Shown here: in pieces, positions 35,766 through 45,426 of the stretch
How the letters are laid out: the number at the start of each line of letters is the position of its first letter
How positions within the stretch are numbered: position 1 is the stretch's first letter
Assembly: GCF_000981765.1 (NCBI RefSeq)
Contig: NZ_CP010975.1
Location: 124,001-188,000 of the forward strand
DNA: 64,000 nt
DNA from: Kangiella geojedonensis
GTDB lineage: Bacteria; Pseudomonadota; Gammaproteobacteria; Enterobacterales; Kangiellaceae
Reading direction: 5' to 3'
Made by a program: the position numbers and the translations under genes
Notes under the pieces: generated by a model
Databases searched by the model: none
What the model saw: the letters and a program-made list of their open reading frames with translations, nothing else
Told to the model about the DNA's origin: nothing

Positions 35766-35841
35766 GGATAGGGCTGTTGTGATTCATATCATCTTTTATA
35801 GCGTTAACTATAAAAAAGTACAATCTGAATATCTAGAAAGC

Positions 35842-35872
35842 AAAAAAAGCCAGCGAAGACGCTGGCTTTTTT
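35842..35872 (-). terminator. Bidirectional terminator after mdh
   Basis: A perfect 7-bp stem (GCCAGCG / CGCTGGC) with an AAGA loop flanked by A-tract and T-tract, so it works on both strands. It lies 15 bases past the mdh stop and also shields the GNAT promoter region. Confidence 0.92.
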
Positions 35873-35886
35873 ATGAAAGAAAATGC

Positions 35887-36864
35887 TTACAGTAGATCAG
35901 ATACTGTGTCGCGTTCTTCTTTTAGCTCAGTTTCTGATTCAACCATTTTGCCTTTGATGAAATCAGATACTTCTAGAGCTTGAACGATTTCATAATCGCC
36001 ATCTTTACATACTACTGGGTATGAGTAGATAAGACCTTTTTCAACGCCGTAGCTGCCGTCTGAAGGAACTGCCATAGAAACCCAGTCGCCAGACTCAGAA
36101 CCTAGGCACCAGTCGCGCATGTGATCCAAAATTGCGTTTGCTGCTGAGGCTGCAGATGAAGCGCCACGAGCTGCGATTACTGCTGCACCACGCTTAGCAA
36201 CGGTCGGGATGAACTCTTCTTTTGCCCAAGTAGCGTCAACTTTATCAGCTGCATTAGCACCGTTGATTTCTGTGAAAGAAATATCCGGTACTTGAGTGAC
36301 CGAGTGGTTACCCCAGATGGTCATTTTCTTAACGTCAGCAATGTCAGAACCTGATTTTTCAGCCAGCTGATAAATCGCGCGGTTGTGGTCAAGACGTGTC
36401 AAGGCTGTGATGTTACGCTGATTAATGCTTGGCGCGTTTGCAGCCAAAATATAAGCGTTAGTGTTTGCTGGGTTACCAACAACACAAATGCGAATGTCTT
36501 TATCTGCAACGTCATCGATGACTTTACCCAGCGAGCTGAAGATTTTACCGTTATCAGCGATAAGGTCCTTACGCTCCATGCCTGGTCCGCGTGGCTTAGC
36601 ACCAACCATCAAACCAATTTTAGCGTCTTTAAATGCAACTGCTGGATCGTCAGTTACAACCACGTCCTTCACTAGTGGGAATGCGCAGTCGTTTAGCTCC
36701 ATAGCTACCGCTTCGCAGACTTTTAATGCTGGCGTGATTTCTAGTAGGTTTAAAATAACTGGCTGGTCTTTACCTAGCATTTCACCGCTGGCAATGCGGA
36801 AAAGTAAAGAGTAACAAATTTGACCGGCTGCTCCGGTTACCGTAACGCGAACAGGCTCTTTCAT
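35887..36864 (-). CDS. mdh: Malate dehydrogenase
   Basis: NAD-dependent TCA-cycle enzyme that interconverts malate and oxaloacetate. At 325 residues it belongs to the cytosolic-like branch, longer than the E. coli 312-residue type. The N-terminal NAD fold reads [20 protein letters not shown], the cofactor region [13 protein letters not shown], and the catalytic His lies in [15 protein letters not shown]. Stands alone with its own terminator. Confidence 0.96.
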   Translation of the reverse strand: MKEPVRVTVTGAAGQICYSLLFRIASGEMLGKDQPVILNLLEITPALKVCEAVAMELNDCAFPLVKDVVVTDDPAVAFKDAKIGLMVGAKPRGPGMERKDLIADNGKIFSSLGKVIDDVADKDIRICVVGNPANTNAYILAANAPSINQRNITALTRLDHNRAIYQLAEKSGSDIADVKKMTIWGNHSVTQVPDISFTEINGANAADKVDATWAKEEFIPTVAKRGAAVIAARGASSAASAANAILDHMRDWCLGSESGDWVSMAVPSDGSYGVEKGLIYSYPVVCKDGDYEIVQALEVSDFIKGKMVESETELKEERDTVSDLL

Positions 36865-37007
36865 TCCTGAATCCTCATCGTTAATGGATGTGTCTAAAAT
36901 TTAGGTCGCCAACTTTAACACAAAGTCGCTATAAATCCCACATGCCAGAATGGATAAACAGTAGGGTTTCAGGGGGCTTTGGGCTGGTTGCTTTAGGATA
37001 TTTGGCG

Positions 37008-39110
37008 CTAAACGTCAGCGAAATCTTGACGCGAACCAAGCCAGCGTTGGCTTATTTTTTGCGCAATGTCCGGAGAGTCCGTGGCGAGAAACTTGGCAAC
37101 TTGTTGTAACTCCTCAACTAATTCAGCATCACGGACTAGATCCGCGAAGCGCAATCCCACGTCACCGGTTTGGCGAGTGCCGAGCAATTCGCCAGGACCA
37201 CGTAACTTTAAGTCTTCATCGGCCAAGACGAAGCCATCGTTTGTGTCGCGCATCACTTGCAGCCGGTTTTGAGCGTTGACCGACAGCGGTGGCTTATAAA
37301 GTAAGACGCAATGGCTTTTCTTCGAGCCTCGTCCAACACGACCGCGGAGCTGGTGCAGTTGCGATAAACCAAGGCGCTCAGGGTTTTCAATCACCATCAA
37401 ACTCGCATTCGGCACATCGACGCCAACCTCAATCACTGTTGTGGCGACTAAGATATCCAGCTCGCCTTGTTTAAACTTATCCATAACCAATTGTTTTTGC
37501 TCGCTTTTCAAGCGGCCATGGACAAGGCCAACGCTTAGATTCGGTAGCTGTTCGGCCAACTGATTGGCGGTAGTTTCTGCTGCCTGGCACTGCACTTCTT
37601 CAGACTCGTCAATCAGCGTGCAGACCCAATACACTTGGCGTTGTTCGTCCTGACAAGCGTTTCGTATGCGCTCAATCAGGTGGGGACGACGTTCTTCCGG
37701 AAGTGCCACTGTCATGACGGGTGTGCGTCCTGGTGGTAATTCGTCAATAATCGACAAGTCCATATCGGCATAAACGGTCATGGATAAGGTGCGCGGAATC
37801 GGCGTTGCCGTCATCATGAGCTGGTGAAGTTGTAAGCCATCAGGCGCTTTTTGCTTAAGAGCTAAGCGCTGATTAACACCAAATCGGTGCTGTTCATCAA
37901 TAATGATAAAGCCGAGCTTTTGGTAGAACACTTCTTTCTGGAAAAGCGCATGAGTACCAATAATCAGTTGGGTTTGACCCGAGGCAATGTCATCTAACGC
38001 TAATTTCTTGTCCTTTGCAGGGAGCTTGCTGATGAGAAACGTGGTTTTAACGCCTAGCTTGGTCATCCAGTTATAGAACGACGCATAATGCTGTTCAGCG
38101 AGAATCTCTGTTGGCGCCATAATAGCCACTTGAAAACCCGCCTCGATAGCTTGTAACGCTGCCATAGCTGCGACCAGAGTTTTACCCGCGCCAACATCAC
38201 CTTGTAACAGGCGAAGCATCGGCTTGTCTGATTTTAGGTCTGTGATTATTTCTGCTGAGACACGTTGTTGAGCTTTGGTCAGCTTGAAAGGGAGCTGATT
38301 TAACAATTGTTGTTGTAACGCGCCTTTTGAGTCCATTCTCATAGCTGTTTGCTGCTGGTGCTTGTTGCGCTGCAAAATCATGCTGAGTTGGTGAGCAATC
38401 AATTCTTCACAGATCAATCGCTTCGCAGAAGGGGAGCTGAACTGATGCAATGATTCGGGCTTGGCGTTTTTAGGTGGCGTATGGATCCAGCTTAAGGCGC
38501 TGTTGATGTCCGGTAAGCCAAACTGTTGCTGTATTTTCTCAGGCAACAAGTTATCAATGGGATGCTTTTCTAATAAGTCCACGGCTTGGCGCGTGAGTTG
38601 ACGCAAATTGTTTTGATGCAGGCCGTCTGTGGTTGGATAAACGGGCGTTAAACTATCCAGCAAAGGCGCAGCATTGTTGGAATCTACGGGCGTGAGCTCT
38701 GGATGAACCATGCTGCATTGATAGCCGTACCGGCGGACCTCACCAAAAGCATAAAACTCTGCGCCTTTCTCCAAGCGCGACTGTTGGCTTTTATTAAAGT
38801 AGAAAAAACGGAACTCTATGCTCGCAGTATTATCGGCCGCACGGCAAACCAGCGACCGACGTTTACCGTATTTCACTTGTGTCATCTCGACTTGTACCTT
38901 GAGCATGGCTCGGTCGCCGTCTTGTAAGCTAGCGATCGACTTCACTTGGGTTCTATCTTCGTAGCGGTATGGCAGGTGAAGCAGAAGGTCAAGAACGTTA
39001 TGAATGTGTAGTCGTTCTAACTTTTCAGCAAGCTTCGGGCCAACTCCCTTAAGACTGGTGCAGTCGAGGTTGGCAAGATTAATATCCGAAGCAAGTTTGG
39101 AGATGGCCAT
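37008..39110 (-). CDS. recG: ATP-dependent DNA helicase RecG
   Basis: Branch-migrating helicase that regresses stalled forks and processes recombination intermediates. It has 700 residues. The N-terminal wedge/OB domain includes LLLHLPYRYEDRT. The helicase core shows Walker A GDVGAGKTLVAAMAA, motif II IIDEQHRFG, motif III MTATPIPRTL, and motif VI QLRGRVGRG. The TAA of oxyR overlaps its ATG by one base (TAATG), so the two are translationally coupled. Confidence 0.97.
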   Translation of the reverse strand: MAISKLASDINLANLDCTSLKGVGPKLAEKLERLHIHNVLDLLLHLPYRYEDRTQVKSIASLQDGDRAMLKVQVEMTQVKYGKRRSLVCRAADNTASIEFRFFYFNKSQQSRLEKGAEFYAFGEVRRYGYQCSMVHPELTPVDSNNAAPLLDSLTPVYPTTDGLHQNNLRQLTRQAVDLLEKHPIDNLLPEKIQQQFGLPDINSALSWIHTPPKNAKPESLHQFSSPSAKRLICEELIAHQLSMILQRNKHQQQTAMRMDSKGALQQQLLNQLPFKLTKAQQRVSAEIITDLKSDKPMLRLLQGDVGAGKTLVAAMAALQAIEAGFQVAIMAPTEILAEQHYASFYNWMTKLGVKTTFLISKLPAKDKKLALDDIASGQTQLIIGTHALFQKEVFYQKLGFIIIDEQHRFGVNQRLALKQKAPDGLQLHQLMMTATPIPRTLSMTVYADMDLSIIDELPPGRTPVMTVALPEERRPHLIERIRNACQDEQRQVYWVCTLIDESEEVQCQAAETTANQLAEQLPNLSVGLVHGRLKSEQKQLVMDKFKQGELDILVATTVIEVGVDVPNASLMVIENPERLGLSQLHQLRGRVGRGSKKSHCVLLYKPPLSVNAQNRLQVMRDTNDGFVLADEDLKLRGPGELLGTRQTGDVGLRFADLVRDAELVEELQQVAKFLATDSPDIAQKISQRWLGSRQDFADV

Positions 39111-40027
39111 TAGTCGTTGATGCGTTCACCAGGGAGATCTATAGTTTCAAGAGCCTGCTTAATAAGATCGAGCGCTTTTTTGCGAGGAAAGCTCCTGCGG
39201 TAAGCGAGGGCGACTTGACGGCTTGGCTTCGGCGTATCGAATTCACGAGTGACCAATCCTAACTTTTCGTTGTGGAAGTCGGCTGCCGACTTTGGAATAA
39301 CGCTGATCCCAAGCCCACTAGCGACCATTTGGCGGATGGTTTCAATCGAGCTGCCAGTGATCCAGTCTTTTTGCGGGTTTAAACTGTTGTCGCGACACTG
39401 AGGGCAAGCTTCGAGAACTTGATCGCGGAAGCAATGACCAGCGCCTAACATGATCATGACTTCGTCAGCGATATCCACGAGTTGCAGTGAATCGCGTTTG
39501 ACCCAAGGATGGCGTTCTGGCAATAAAGCGATAAAATCCTCTTGGTATAACGGCACTACATCAACTTCCGGCTCCTCGAAAGGAAGTGCCACAATGATGG
39601 CATCCACATCGCCATTACGTAATTTTGTACGCAGGTTATGGGTATAATCTTCATCAATATGAAGTGGCATTTTGGGAGCCAGTTGACGCAACTGCGGTAT
39701 CAATGATGGTAAAAGATAAGGGCCAATGGTGAAAATGGCGCCAATTTTCAAAGGACCATCAAGCTGATCGGAATTCTGCTTAGCGGTTTGTTTCAGCTGG
39801 CTGACCTGCTCTAAAATTCGTTGAGCCTGTTCAACTACAAGGTCCCCTTGTGGTGTGGTTCGAACATCGGATTTACTGCGTTCGAAAAGGGTAACGCCCA
39901 ACTGCTCTTCCAGTTTTTTTACGCCAACACTTAATGTCGGTTGGCTGACGAAACATGCTTCTGCCGCGCGGCCGAAATGACGCTCGCGGGCAACTGCAAC
40001 AATATACTTAAACTCTGTTAGTGTCAT
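39110..40027 (-). CDS. oxyR: Hydrogen peroxide sensor OxyR
   Basis: A 305-residue LysR-type regulator. The N-terminal winged helix-turn-helix includes HFGRAAEACFVSQPTLSVGV. The effector domain has GHCFRDQVLEACPQ, which holds the two redox cysteines (C199 and C208 of E. coli) that form the disulfide on peroxide. This separates it from ordinary LysR proteins. Coupled to recG downstream, an order also seen in other gammaproteobacteria. Confidence 0.95.
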   Translation of the reverse strand: MTLTEFKYIVAVARERHFGRAAEACFVSQPTLSVGVKKLEEQLGVTLFERSKSDVRTTPQGDLVVEQAQRILEQVSQLKQTAKQNSDQLDGPLKIGAIFTIGPYLLPSLIPQLRQLAPKMPLHIDEDYTHNLRTKLRNGDVDAIIVALPFEEPEVDVVPLYQEDFIALLPERHPWVKRDSLQLVDIADEVMIMLGAGHCFRDQVLEACPQCRDNSLNPQKDWITGSSIETIRQMVASGLGISVIPKSAADFHNEKLGLVTREFDTPKPSRQVALAYRRSFPRKKALDLIKQALETIDLPGERIND

Positions 40028-40087
40028 AATTGATAGCCTCTCTCTATTATGATCCAGTGCTGAGAGAGATAAGTCAATCCATAAGTC

Positions 40088-40216
40088 ATGAAATTTTTTG
40101 CTCTTGGTTCGATCTTATCATTGTTTGCACCAAGCTTAGCTTTGGCATTAAACCGTTACTGTTTTTGTGCAATAAACATGGATAACGGGCGACCATCTTT
40201 TAGATGGTGCACTTGA
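40088..40216 (+). CDS. Short ORF with a signal-peptide-like start, possible gene remnant
   Basis: A 42-residue frame opposite to oxyR starts MKFFALGSILSLFAPSLALA, a near-ideal signal peptide with an Ala-x-Ala cleavage site. It continues only 22 residues (LNRYCFCAINMDNG onward) before TGA. The 3' half overlaps the end of the methyltransferase gene on the other strand, where the reading is unlike a protein domain. No good ribosome site is seen. It may be the 5' stump of a gene once divergent from oxyR, a tiny secreted peptide, or chance. Confidence 0.35.
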   Translation: MKFFALGSILSLFAPSLALALNRYCFCAINMDNGRPSFRWCT

Positions 40217-40962
40217 TCGAGTAAGACTGACCAATCACCAAAGCGTTCAGACAGCTCTTCATTTTTGAGTAAAAAGTCCGGTTTTTTTGGTTTGCCAAAT
40301 TTTGCCGCACCTTCTAAGAAGGTATGGACAACGATTTTGCAACCTTTGGGTAAATATTCTTGGTAAATATCAAACAGAGGACGGTGTAAGAAGCGGCTTT
40401 GCATGATGAGCTGAGGCTGTTCTTCTTGAATCAACTCAATCAATTTCTCTGGGTGTTTGCGGCAATCCATTTGTACCGTAGAAACATTAACATTCCAGCG
40501 CTCAGCTGAGTGCGACACACGTTCTAAGGCTTGATCAAAGTAGTCAACGGCAAAAACATCGTATCCCATCAGGCCAAGTAAAATCACATCGCGTCCAGAA
40601 CCACAACCAACATCTATTGCTGATATGGGCTGTGACGTTGGAGTAATCAACTGCGGGTATTCTTCTACAATTGGGTTGCCAAACCATAAACGATGATGGT
40701 TTGGCCCAGTCTCAACGGAAAGCTGCGATAAACTTTCGCTGGTGTAAACGTGCTCAACGATAAAGTGTCGCTCTTGGAACAACTGCAATGCTTGTTCTTT
40801 ATGAGAAGCTTCAACACAAAGGCTCAGCTCAGTTCCTTTGGGAGGAACTTCGTGCCACAAATCATCAAGTTGCTCAAATGGAATGTGCACAGCTCCCGGT
40901 AAATGACCCTCAAGAAAATGTTCAAGAGGGCGCAAGTCGATAATGGCGTTAGTGGTTTCCAT
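40156..40962 (-). CDS. Rhodanese-like domain fused to a SAM methyltransferase
   Basis: A 268-residue fusion. Residues 1-90 form a compact rhodanese domain (IIDLRPLEHFLEGHLPGAVH) whose expected active loop reads LCVEASHKEQ, keeping Cys but not the usual CxxGxR form. Residues 105-268 are a class I methyltransferase with SAM motif IDVGCGSGRDVILLG and QLIMQSRFLHR, similar to TehB/thiopurine-type enzymes. The substrate is unknown; sulfur or selenium/tellurium species are a reasonable guess from both domains. The ATG overlaps the stop of the upstream DUF418 gene by one base. Confidence 0.87.
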   Translation of the reverse strand: METTNAIIDLRPLEHFLEGHLPGAVHIPFEQLDDLWHEVPPKGTELSLCVEASHKEQALQLFQERHFIVEHVYTSESLSQLSVETGPNHHRLWFGNPIVEEYPQLITPTSQPISAIDVGCGSGRDVILLGLMGYDVFAVDYFDQALERVSHSAERWNVNVSTVQMDCRKHPEKLIELIQEEQPQLIMQSRFLHRPLFDIYQEYLPKGCKIVVHTFLEGAAKFGKPKKPDFLLKNEELSERFGDWSVLLDQVHHLKDGRPLSMFIAQKQ

Positions 40963-42197
40963 TAAGAGCGCTTAAACGGTTGAAGTTTACCGTAGCTTAA
41001 ACTACGCCATAGCCACTCTAAGGGCCCATAGCGGAAACGGGATAGCCACCACGGTGACCAGATCAGCTGGGCGATAAATATAGCAACGACAATCAACATA
41101 AGCTGGTAGCGGTCGAGCTGGGCGAATAAGCCAAAGCCATGGCTATAGAATAGAATCGTACAAATAATACTTTGCGAAATGTAATTACTGAAAGCCATCC
41201 GACCAACGGCCTCAAGGCGCTTTCTGAAACTTTGGAACTTATCGGATTTAACCCACAAGCAGAACAATCCTATGTAGCCAAGGGCAACAAATACAGCAGC
41301 AAAGCTATTCAGCGACATGAATGACAACATGGTTGTGCTCATGCTGAAATTAGACTCAAGCAATAAGAAGCTGTCGTAAGCAAGAATACCGAAACCGACG
41401 ATAAAACAAAGAATCATCATTTTGATATAGAAGCTTCGGCTGCGTTCTGCGGTGAGGATGCCAAGTTGATACAACCCCATACCTAATAGCATTGACCCGC
41501 CAATACGGAATAATCCAAAAAAGAGCGCCATCATCGGCAAGTTGGTGGTGAAAAAATCAATCCGATGCTCGAGTTGGGCAGAATAAGTGCTGGTATAAAC
41601 GGCGGTCTCTTGGGCGATGAAGTCTTGCGACGGCGCGAACATATCGATCATGTCCTTCATGTCTTCCTCTGGAACGTCTCCACCAAACACAGCAAACATG
41701 GTCATTAGGGCAACCATTATGCTGATCAAAATCGCGCCAACAGTAATCTTGGTTGAGGCTTTGGTGTTACGAGCAAACCAGTAGACCCATAAGCCTGTTA
41801 TAGCGTAAGTGACGAGAATGTCACCGTACCAAATAAAGGTGGCGTGCAATACACCGAAGCAAAGTAACCAGAACATTCGTTTATAGTGCAATCCAGTTGG
41901 AGGGGGATTATTTACTGTGGCACGTTCCGCCATCAACATAATGCCTGCACCAAATAAAATAGAGAAGAGTGTGTAGAACTTTTGGTCGGCGAAGATATGA
42001 GTAAAGAACCAAGTGATGAGGTCGATAGTGGACGGCTCGCCTAGCGCTTTAGGATTAACGTAGTAAGCATAGATATTCGCGAATGCATAAATATTCATGA
42101 TGAGAATACCCGCTACAGCGATGCCGCGAATAAGATCGAGAGAGTGGTAACGCGCGGTAGACTCCGTCGGCGTCAGTGGTGTAGAGGCTGTCATCAC
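40962..42197 (-). CDS. DUF418 family membrane protein (YeiB-like)
   Basis: A 411-residue inner-membrane protein with about ten spans. The N-terminal SLDLIRGIAVAGILIMNI and the block FADQKFYTLFSILFGAGI are family marks. The C-terminal half (FSNYISQSIICTILFYSHGF) is the DUF418 domain. Related to acyltransferase-type membrane proteins; the function is unknown. Coupled by a TAATG overlap to the rhodanese-methyltransferase gene. Confidence 0.9.
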   Translation of the reverse strand: MMTASTPLTPTESTARYHSLDLIRGIAVAGILIMNIYAFANIYAYYVNPKALGEPSTIDLITWFFTHIFADQKFYTLFSILFGAGIMLMAERATVNNPPPTGLHYKRMFWLLCFGVLHATFIWYGDILVTYAITGLWVYWFARNTKASTKITVGAILISIMVALMTMFAVFGGDVPEEDMKDMIDMFAPSQDFIAQETAVYTSTYSAQLEHRIDFFTTNLPMMALFFGLFRIGGSMLLGMGLYQLGILTAERSRSFYIKMMILCFIVGFGILAYDSFLLLESNFSMSTTMLSFMSLNSFAAVFVALGYIGLFCLWVKSDKFQSFRKRLEAVGRMAFSNYISQSIICTILFYSHGFGLFAQLDRYQLMLIVVAIFIAQLIWSPWWLSRFRYGPLEWLWRSLSYGKLQPFKRS

Positions 42198-42402
42198 ATT
42201 TCCTTTGTTATGTGTTTTTTAGGCAGTATAGCGATGTTTAAGTTGAATAAACAATACATTTAGCAGTCAGGTATTAAATGCAGAAGGTTTGAATTGAAAC
42301 AAAGTATATATTTTGACGTTTGGCAGAAATGGTTGCCTCAATGTCATTTATGCCTTAGGTGTTTATAATACAATTCATTAGGGCTTACGTAATGAGCAAG
42401 AA

Positions 42403-43368
42403 ATGAAACAAAAGAAAATTGCCTTTTTGGTATATGAAGGTATGGAGCTACTGGACATGGTCGGTTCACAGACAGCTTTTTTTGAAGGCAATCAGTTTGT
42501 GAATGATAGCTATCGTTTAACCGTGGTGGGGTTTAGCGATAGGCCAGTGGTTAGCGAGGCTGGTACACAAATTGTGCCTGACTGTGGGTTAGATTCGCTC
42601 GATGAATGCCATACGTTGGTGATTCCTGGTGGAAAGGGTGCTAGAACTAACGCCTTTCCCGAGGTAGCGTTACAAAAATTAAAGAAACTCATAGTTAGGA
42701 GTGAAAGGATTGTTAGCATCTGCACAGGAGCATTTCTATTAGCTAAGACTGGTCTGCCAGAAGGAACAAAAATGGCGACCCATTGGGCTTTTGTGAAAGA
42801 CCTCAAAAAACAATTTCCAAAGCTAGTCGTGGATGGGGACAGTTTGTACATCCAAGATGGAAAATACTGGTCTTCAGCAGGAGTAACTTCATGCATCGAT
42901 TTGACGCTAAGGCTAATTGAGTTAGACCTCGGTAATATGGCTGCGATGCACGTTGCGAAGCATATGGTGGTGTATTTAAAGAGAATGGGCTCGCAGCAGC
43001 AGTTTTCTGAGCTATTAAGCTTGCAAACACCCAAAGATGAGCGGTTATTAACGTTAATCGAGTGGCTAAAAGAGAACCTCGAAAAAACAATTACTGTGAC
43101 AATGATTGCTGACCAAGCAAACATGAGTGAGCGACAATTATACCGAGTGTTCTTAAAAGAGGTTGGGGTCTCTCCAGCTCATTACCTTGAAGAGTTACGC
43201 ATGGAAGTGGCCAGCACCTTACTCGCTAGTTCGCAACAAGCTATAAAAGCTATTGCGTTCTCAGTAGGGTATCGCTCTCATGATGGCTTTAAAAGAGCTT
43301 TTCAGAGAAGGTATTCCATATCGCCACTTAAATACAGACAAATTTTTTCTTCAAACGAAAACCATTAA
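42403..43368 (+). CDS. GlxA-type transcriptional regulator (DJ-1/PfpI plus AraC domains)
   Basis: A 321-residue regulator. The N-terminal DJ-1/PfpI-like domain (KIAFLVYEGMELLDMVG) has the nucleophile-elbow Cys in IVSICTGAFLLAKTGL and THWAFVKDL. The C-terminal AraC domain has two helix-turn-helix units: MIADQANMSERQLYRVFLKE and IKAIAFSVGYRSHDGFKRAF. These proteins sense small metabolites. It probably controls the secreted hydrolase that starts nine bases downstream and possibly the divergent DUF418 operon. Confidence 0.92.
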   Translation: MKQKKIAFLVYEGMELLDMVGSQTAFFEGNQFVNDSYRLTVVGFSDRPVVSEAGTQIVPDCGLDSLDECHTLVIPGGKGARTNAFPEVALQKLKKLIVRSERIVSICTGAFLLAKTGLPEGTKMATHWAFVKDLKKQFPKLVVDGDSLYIQDGKYWSSAGVTSCIDLTLRLIELDLGNMAAMHVAKHMVVYLKRMGSQQQFSELLSLQTPKDERLLTLIEWLKENLEKTITVTMIADQANMSERQLYRVFLKEVGVSPAHYLEELRMEVASTLLASSQQAIKAIAFSVGYRSHDGFKRAFQRRYSISPLKYRQIFSSNENH

Positions 43369-43377
43369 GAGAGTTAT

Positions 43378-44292
43378 ATGAATTTTTTAAAGATGATGAT
43401 GCTTTTTACAATGACATGCTTGATACCTGTATATGGTGAATGCTTGCCAATAGAAAGTGGCAGTGGCAACTTTGAGATACAAGGCGGTAAGGAGTATCCG
43501 GGAAAGATAATAACAGTTTATTATCATAAGCCGGCATCATTTAGTGCAGATACAAAGGTGTTATTTGTAGTGCCGGGTGCAGGTAGGAATGGCTGGAGCT
43601 ATCGTGATGCGTGGAAGGCCGCGTCAGAAAAGTATGATGTTTTAATACTTTCACCCAGTTATTCGGAAAAGAGTTACCCAAATTTTTGGAGTTATAATTT
43701 GGCTGGGATGATAAAAAATGTAGTCATCAATAAAGAACGCACGGCGATTAAATCTTTTGATGTGGTGAGTGAATCGGAGAAGTGGATATATTCAGACTTC
43801 GATAGAATATTTAATACGGTTATTGATGGATTATCTATGAATGCCAAAGGTTATGACATGTTTGGACACTCGGCTGGTGGGCAAATATTACATCGGTATG
43901 CGCTATTTAATCCTGAGAATAAGGCAAATAGAATACTGGCAAGTAATTCTGGCTGGTACACAGTTGCAGATTATAAGGAGCAATTCCCTTATGGTTTGAA
44001 GGGCGCACCATTAGACAATAAAAGTCTTAAACGGAGTTTTAGTAATAAGTTAACTATTTTTTTAGGAGAGCAAGACAACCAAGATGAGACAAGAGGACAC
44101 TTGGTTCGAAATGCAGTAATCGATAAGCAGGGAACTCATCGATTATCTAGAGGTAAGTACTTTTATAAAAAAGCTCAATGGTTGGCAAATAAACGAAAAA
44201 TCCCATTGAATTGGTCGATGAATGTTGTTCCGGATGTTGGTCACAATTACCGTGCGATGAGCCAAGCTGCGGCGATATTCTTATACGAATAA
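43378..44292 (+). CDS. Secreted alpha/beta hydrolase
   Basis: A 304-residue protein with a signal peptide (MNFLKMMMLFTMTCLIPVYG). The hydrolase fold shows VLFVVPGAGRNGWSYRD (oxyanion strand), nucleophile elbow DMFGHSAGGQILHR with Ser in GHSAGG, and a C-terminal catalytic His in VVPDVGHNYRAM. Similar secreted proteins are esterases or depolymerases; the substrate is unknown. In operon with the GlxA-type regulator, which suggests an inducible catabolic or defence role. Low GC and AAA-rich codons resemble the TPR genes at 23-25 kb. Confidence 0.82.
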   Translation: MNFLKMMMLFTMTCLIPVYGECLPIESGSGNFEIQGGKEYPGKIITVYYHKPASFSADTKVLFVVPGAGRNGWSYRDAWKAASEKYDVLILSPSYSEKSYPNFWSYNLAGMIKNVVINKERTAIKSFDVVSESEKWIYSDFDRIFNTVIDGLSMNAKGYDMFGHSAGGQILHRYALFNPENKANRILASNSGWYTVADYKEQFPYGLKGAPLDNKSLKRSFSNKLTIFLGEQDNQDETRGHLVRNAVIDKQGTHRLSRGKYFYKKAQWLANKRKIPLNWSMNVVPDVGHNYRAMSQAAAIFLYE

Positions 44293-44314
44293 GCTAGGTG
44301 ATATGGTTCTATTG

Positions 44315-44346
44315 ACTGACAGGTGAAGCGTTAAAAGCTTGTCAGT
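44315..44346. terminator. Weak hairpin between convergent genes
   Basis: ACTGACA (44315-44321) pairs with TGTCAGT (44340-44346) and an inner AGC/GCT can extend the fold. Neither strand has a good T-tract. It sits between two convergent stops and may act as a shared 3' end. Confidence 0.35.
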
Positions 44347-44352
44347 GTTAAG

Positions 44353-45039
44353 TTAAATCTGTTGCCGTAACTCGTTCCATTCAGCATCATCGATATTGCC
44401 ACGATCATCAAGCTTTGGATAGCGAATCTTGTGCTTATCACAATACTGCTTAATGGTCGGGTGGAGCGCGTTGAACAAAATATAGTCCACTTCCTCTTGT
44501 GGGACTTTTAACTCTCCATACATATTGGCTTCAGCGCGTTGGCGCTGTGCTTCATACAGTATAAGAGCTGTAGCAACGGAGACGTTTAATGACTGAACCA
44601 TACCAACCATAGGGATAATCACGTGCTCATCAGCGAGATCGGCAGCTTCATCAGAAACGCCGACGAGTTCTGAGCCAACTAAAATACAGGTTGGCTTGGT
44701 GTAGTCAATGCTACGGAAATCAACGGCTTTGTCAGAAAAGTGAGCGGCTAATACTTGCATCCCTTGTTTCTTAACTTCCGTAATACCCGTTTTAAGATCG
44801 GGATGCTTATGTGTCGTTACCCAGCGTTTGCTACCGCTTGCAGTGTGATGGCCTGAAAATTTAACGTCTGGCGGAAACACTGCATGAACGTGACCGATGC
44901 CAATGGCATCAGAGGTGCGAACAATCGCTGCAAGGTTATGAGGTTTATGAACTTCATCCATGAAAACCGTCAGGTCTGGCTGACGGTTGGACAGTAGCGC
45001 TATGATTTTGTCATAGCGCGTTGGACTAGGGTGCTGCAA
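44353..45039 (-). CDS. trmH: tRNA (guanosine(18)-2'-O)-methyltransferase
   Basis: A 228-residue SPOUT enzyme that 2'-O-methylates G18 in the tRNA D-loop. It contains the SpoU motif 1 EVHKPHNLAAIVRTSDAIG, motif 2 ILVGSELVGVSDEA, and motif 3 IIPMVGMVQSLNVSVATAL, which form the knotted SAM site. It lies at the 3' end of the rpoZ-spoT-ridA-trmH set, as trmH does after spoT in E. coli. Confidence 0.95.
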   Translation of the reverse strand: MQHPSPTRYDKIIALLSNRQPDLTVFMDEVHKPHNLAAIVRTSDAIGIGHVHAVFPPDVKFSGHHTASGSKRWVTTHKHPDLKTGITEVKKQGMQVLAAHFSDKAVDFRSIDYTKPTCILVGSELVGVSDEAADLADEHVIIPMVGMVQSLNVSVATALILYEAQRQRAEANMYGELKVPQEEVDYILFNALHPTIKQYCDKHKIRYPKLDDRGNIDDAEWNELRQQI

Positions 45040-45042
45040 TGG

Positions 45043-45426
45043 TTAGTCCTCAAGCGTCATGATAGCGTCCATCTCGATCTGAGCGCCTTTAGGTAATTCT
45101 TTAACACCAATAGCCGCTCTAGCTGGGTATGGTTCGGTAAAGTATTGCGACATAATATCATTCACTGTGGCGAAGTGAGCGAGATCGAGCATAAAAATAT
45201 TTAACTTAGAAATCTGGTCTAAAGTACCACCCGAAGCTTCGCATACGGCACTCAGGTTTTTGAAAACTTGGTGGACTTGTTGGTCAAAATTCTCAACTAA
45301 CTCCATAGTCTCTGGGACCAACGGAATTTGACCAGATAAATAGACCGTATTTCCTGCTTTTACCGCTTGAGAATAAGTACCGATAGCGGCAGGTGCTTTT
45401 TCTGTATTGATAACTTCTTTAGCCAC
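45043..45426 (-). CDS. ridA: RidA family reactive imine deaminase
   Basis: A 127-residue trimeric protein that hydrolyses enamine/imine intermediates such as 2-aminoacrylate released by PLP enzymes. Motifs: [20 protein letters not shown] at the start, [14 protein letters not shown], and the C-terminal [20 protein letters not shown] with the carboxylate-binding Arg. It overlaps spoT by eight bases and ends three bases before trmH. Confidence 0.95.
   Translation of the reverse strand: MAKEVINTEKAPAAIGTYSQAVKAGNTVYLSGQIPLVPETMELVENFDQQVHQVFKNLSAVCEASGGTLDQISKLNIFMLDLAHFATVNDIMSQYFTEPYPARAAIGVKELPKGAQIEMDAIMTLED

Noticed and set aside
36888-37109. 73-residue plus-strand ORF between mdh and recG
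   Set aside because: Its 3' half is antisense to recG, it has no ribosome site, and no domain is recognised.
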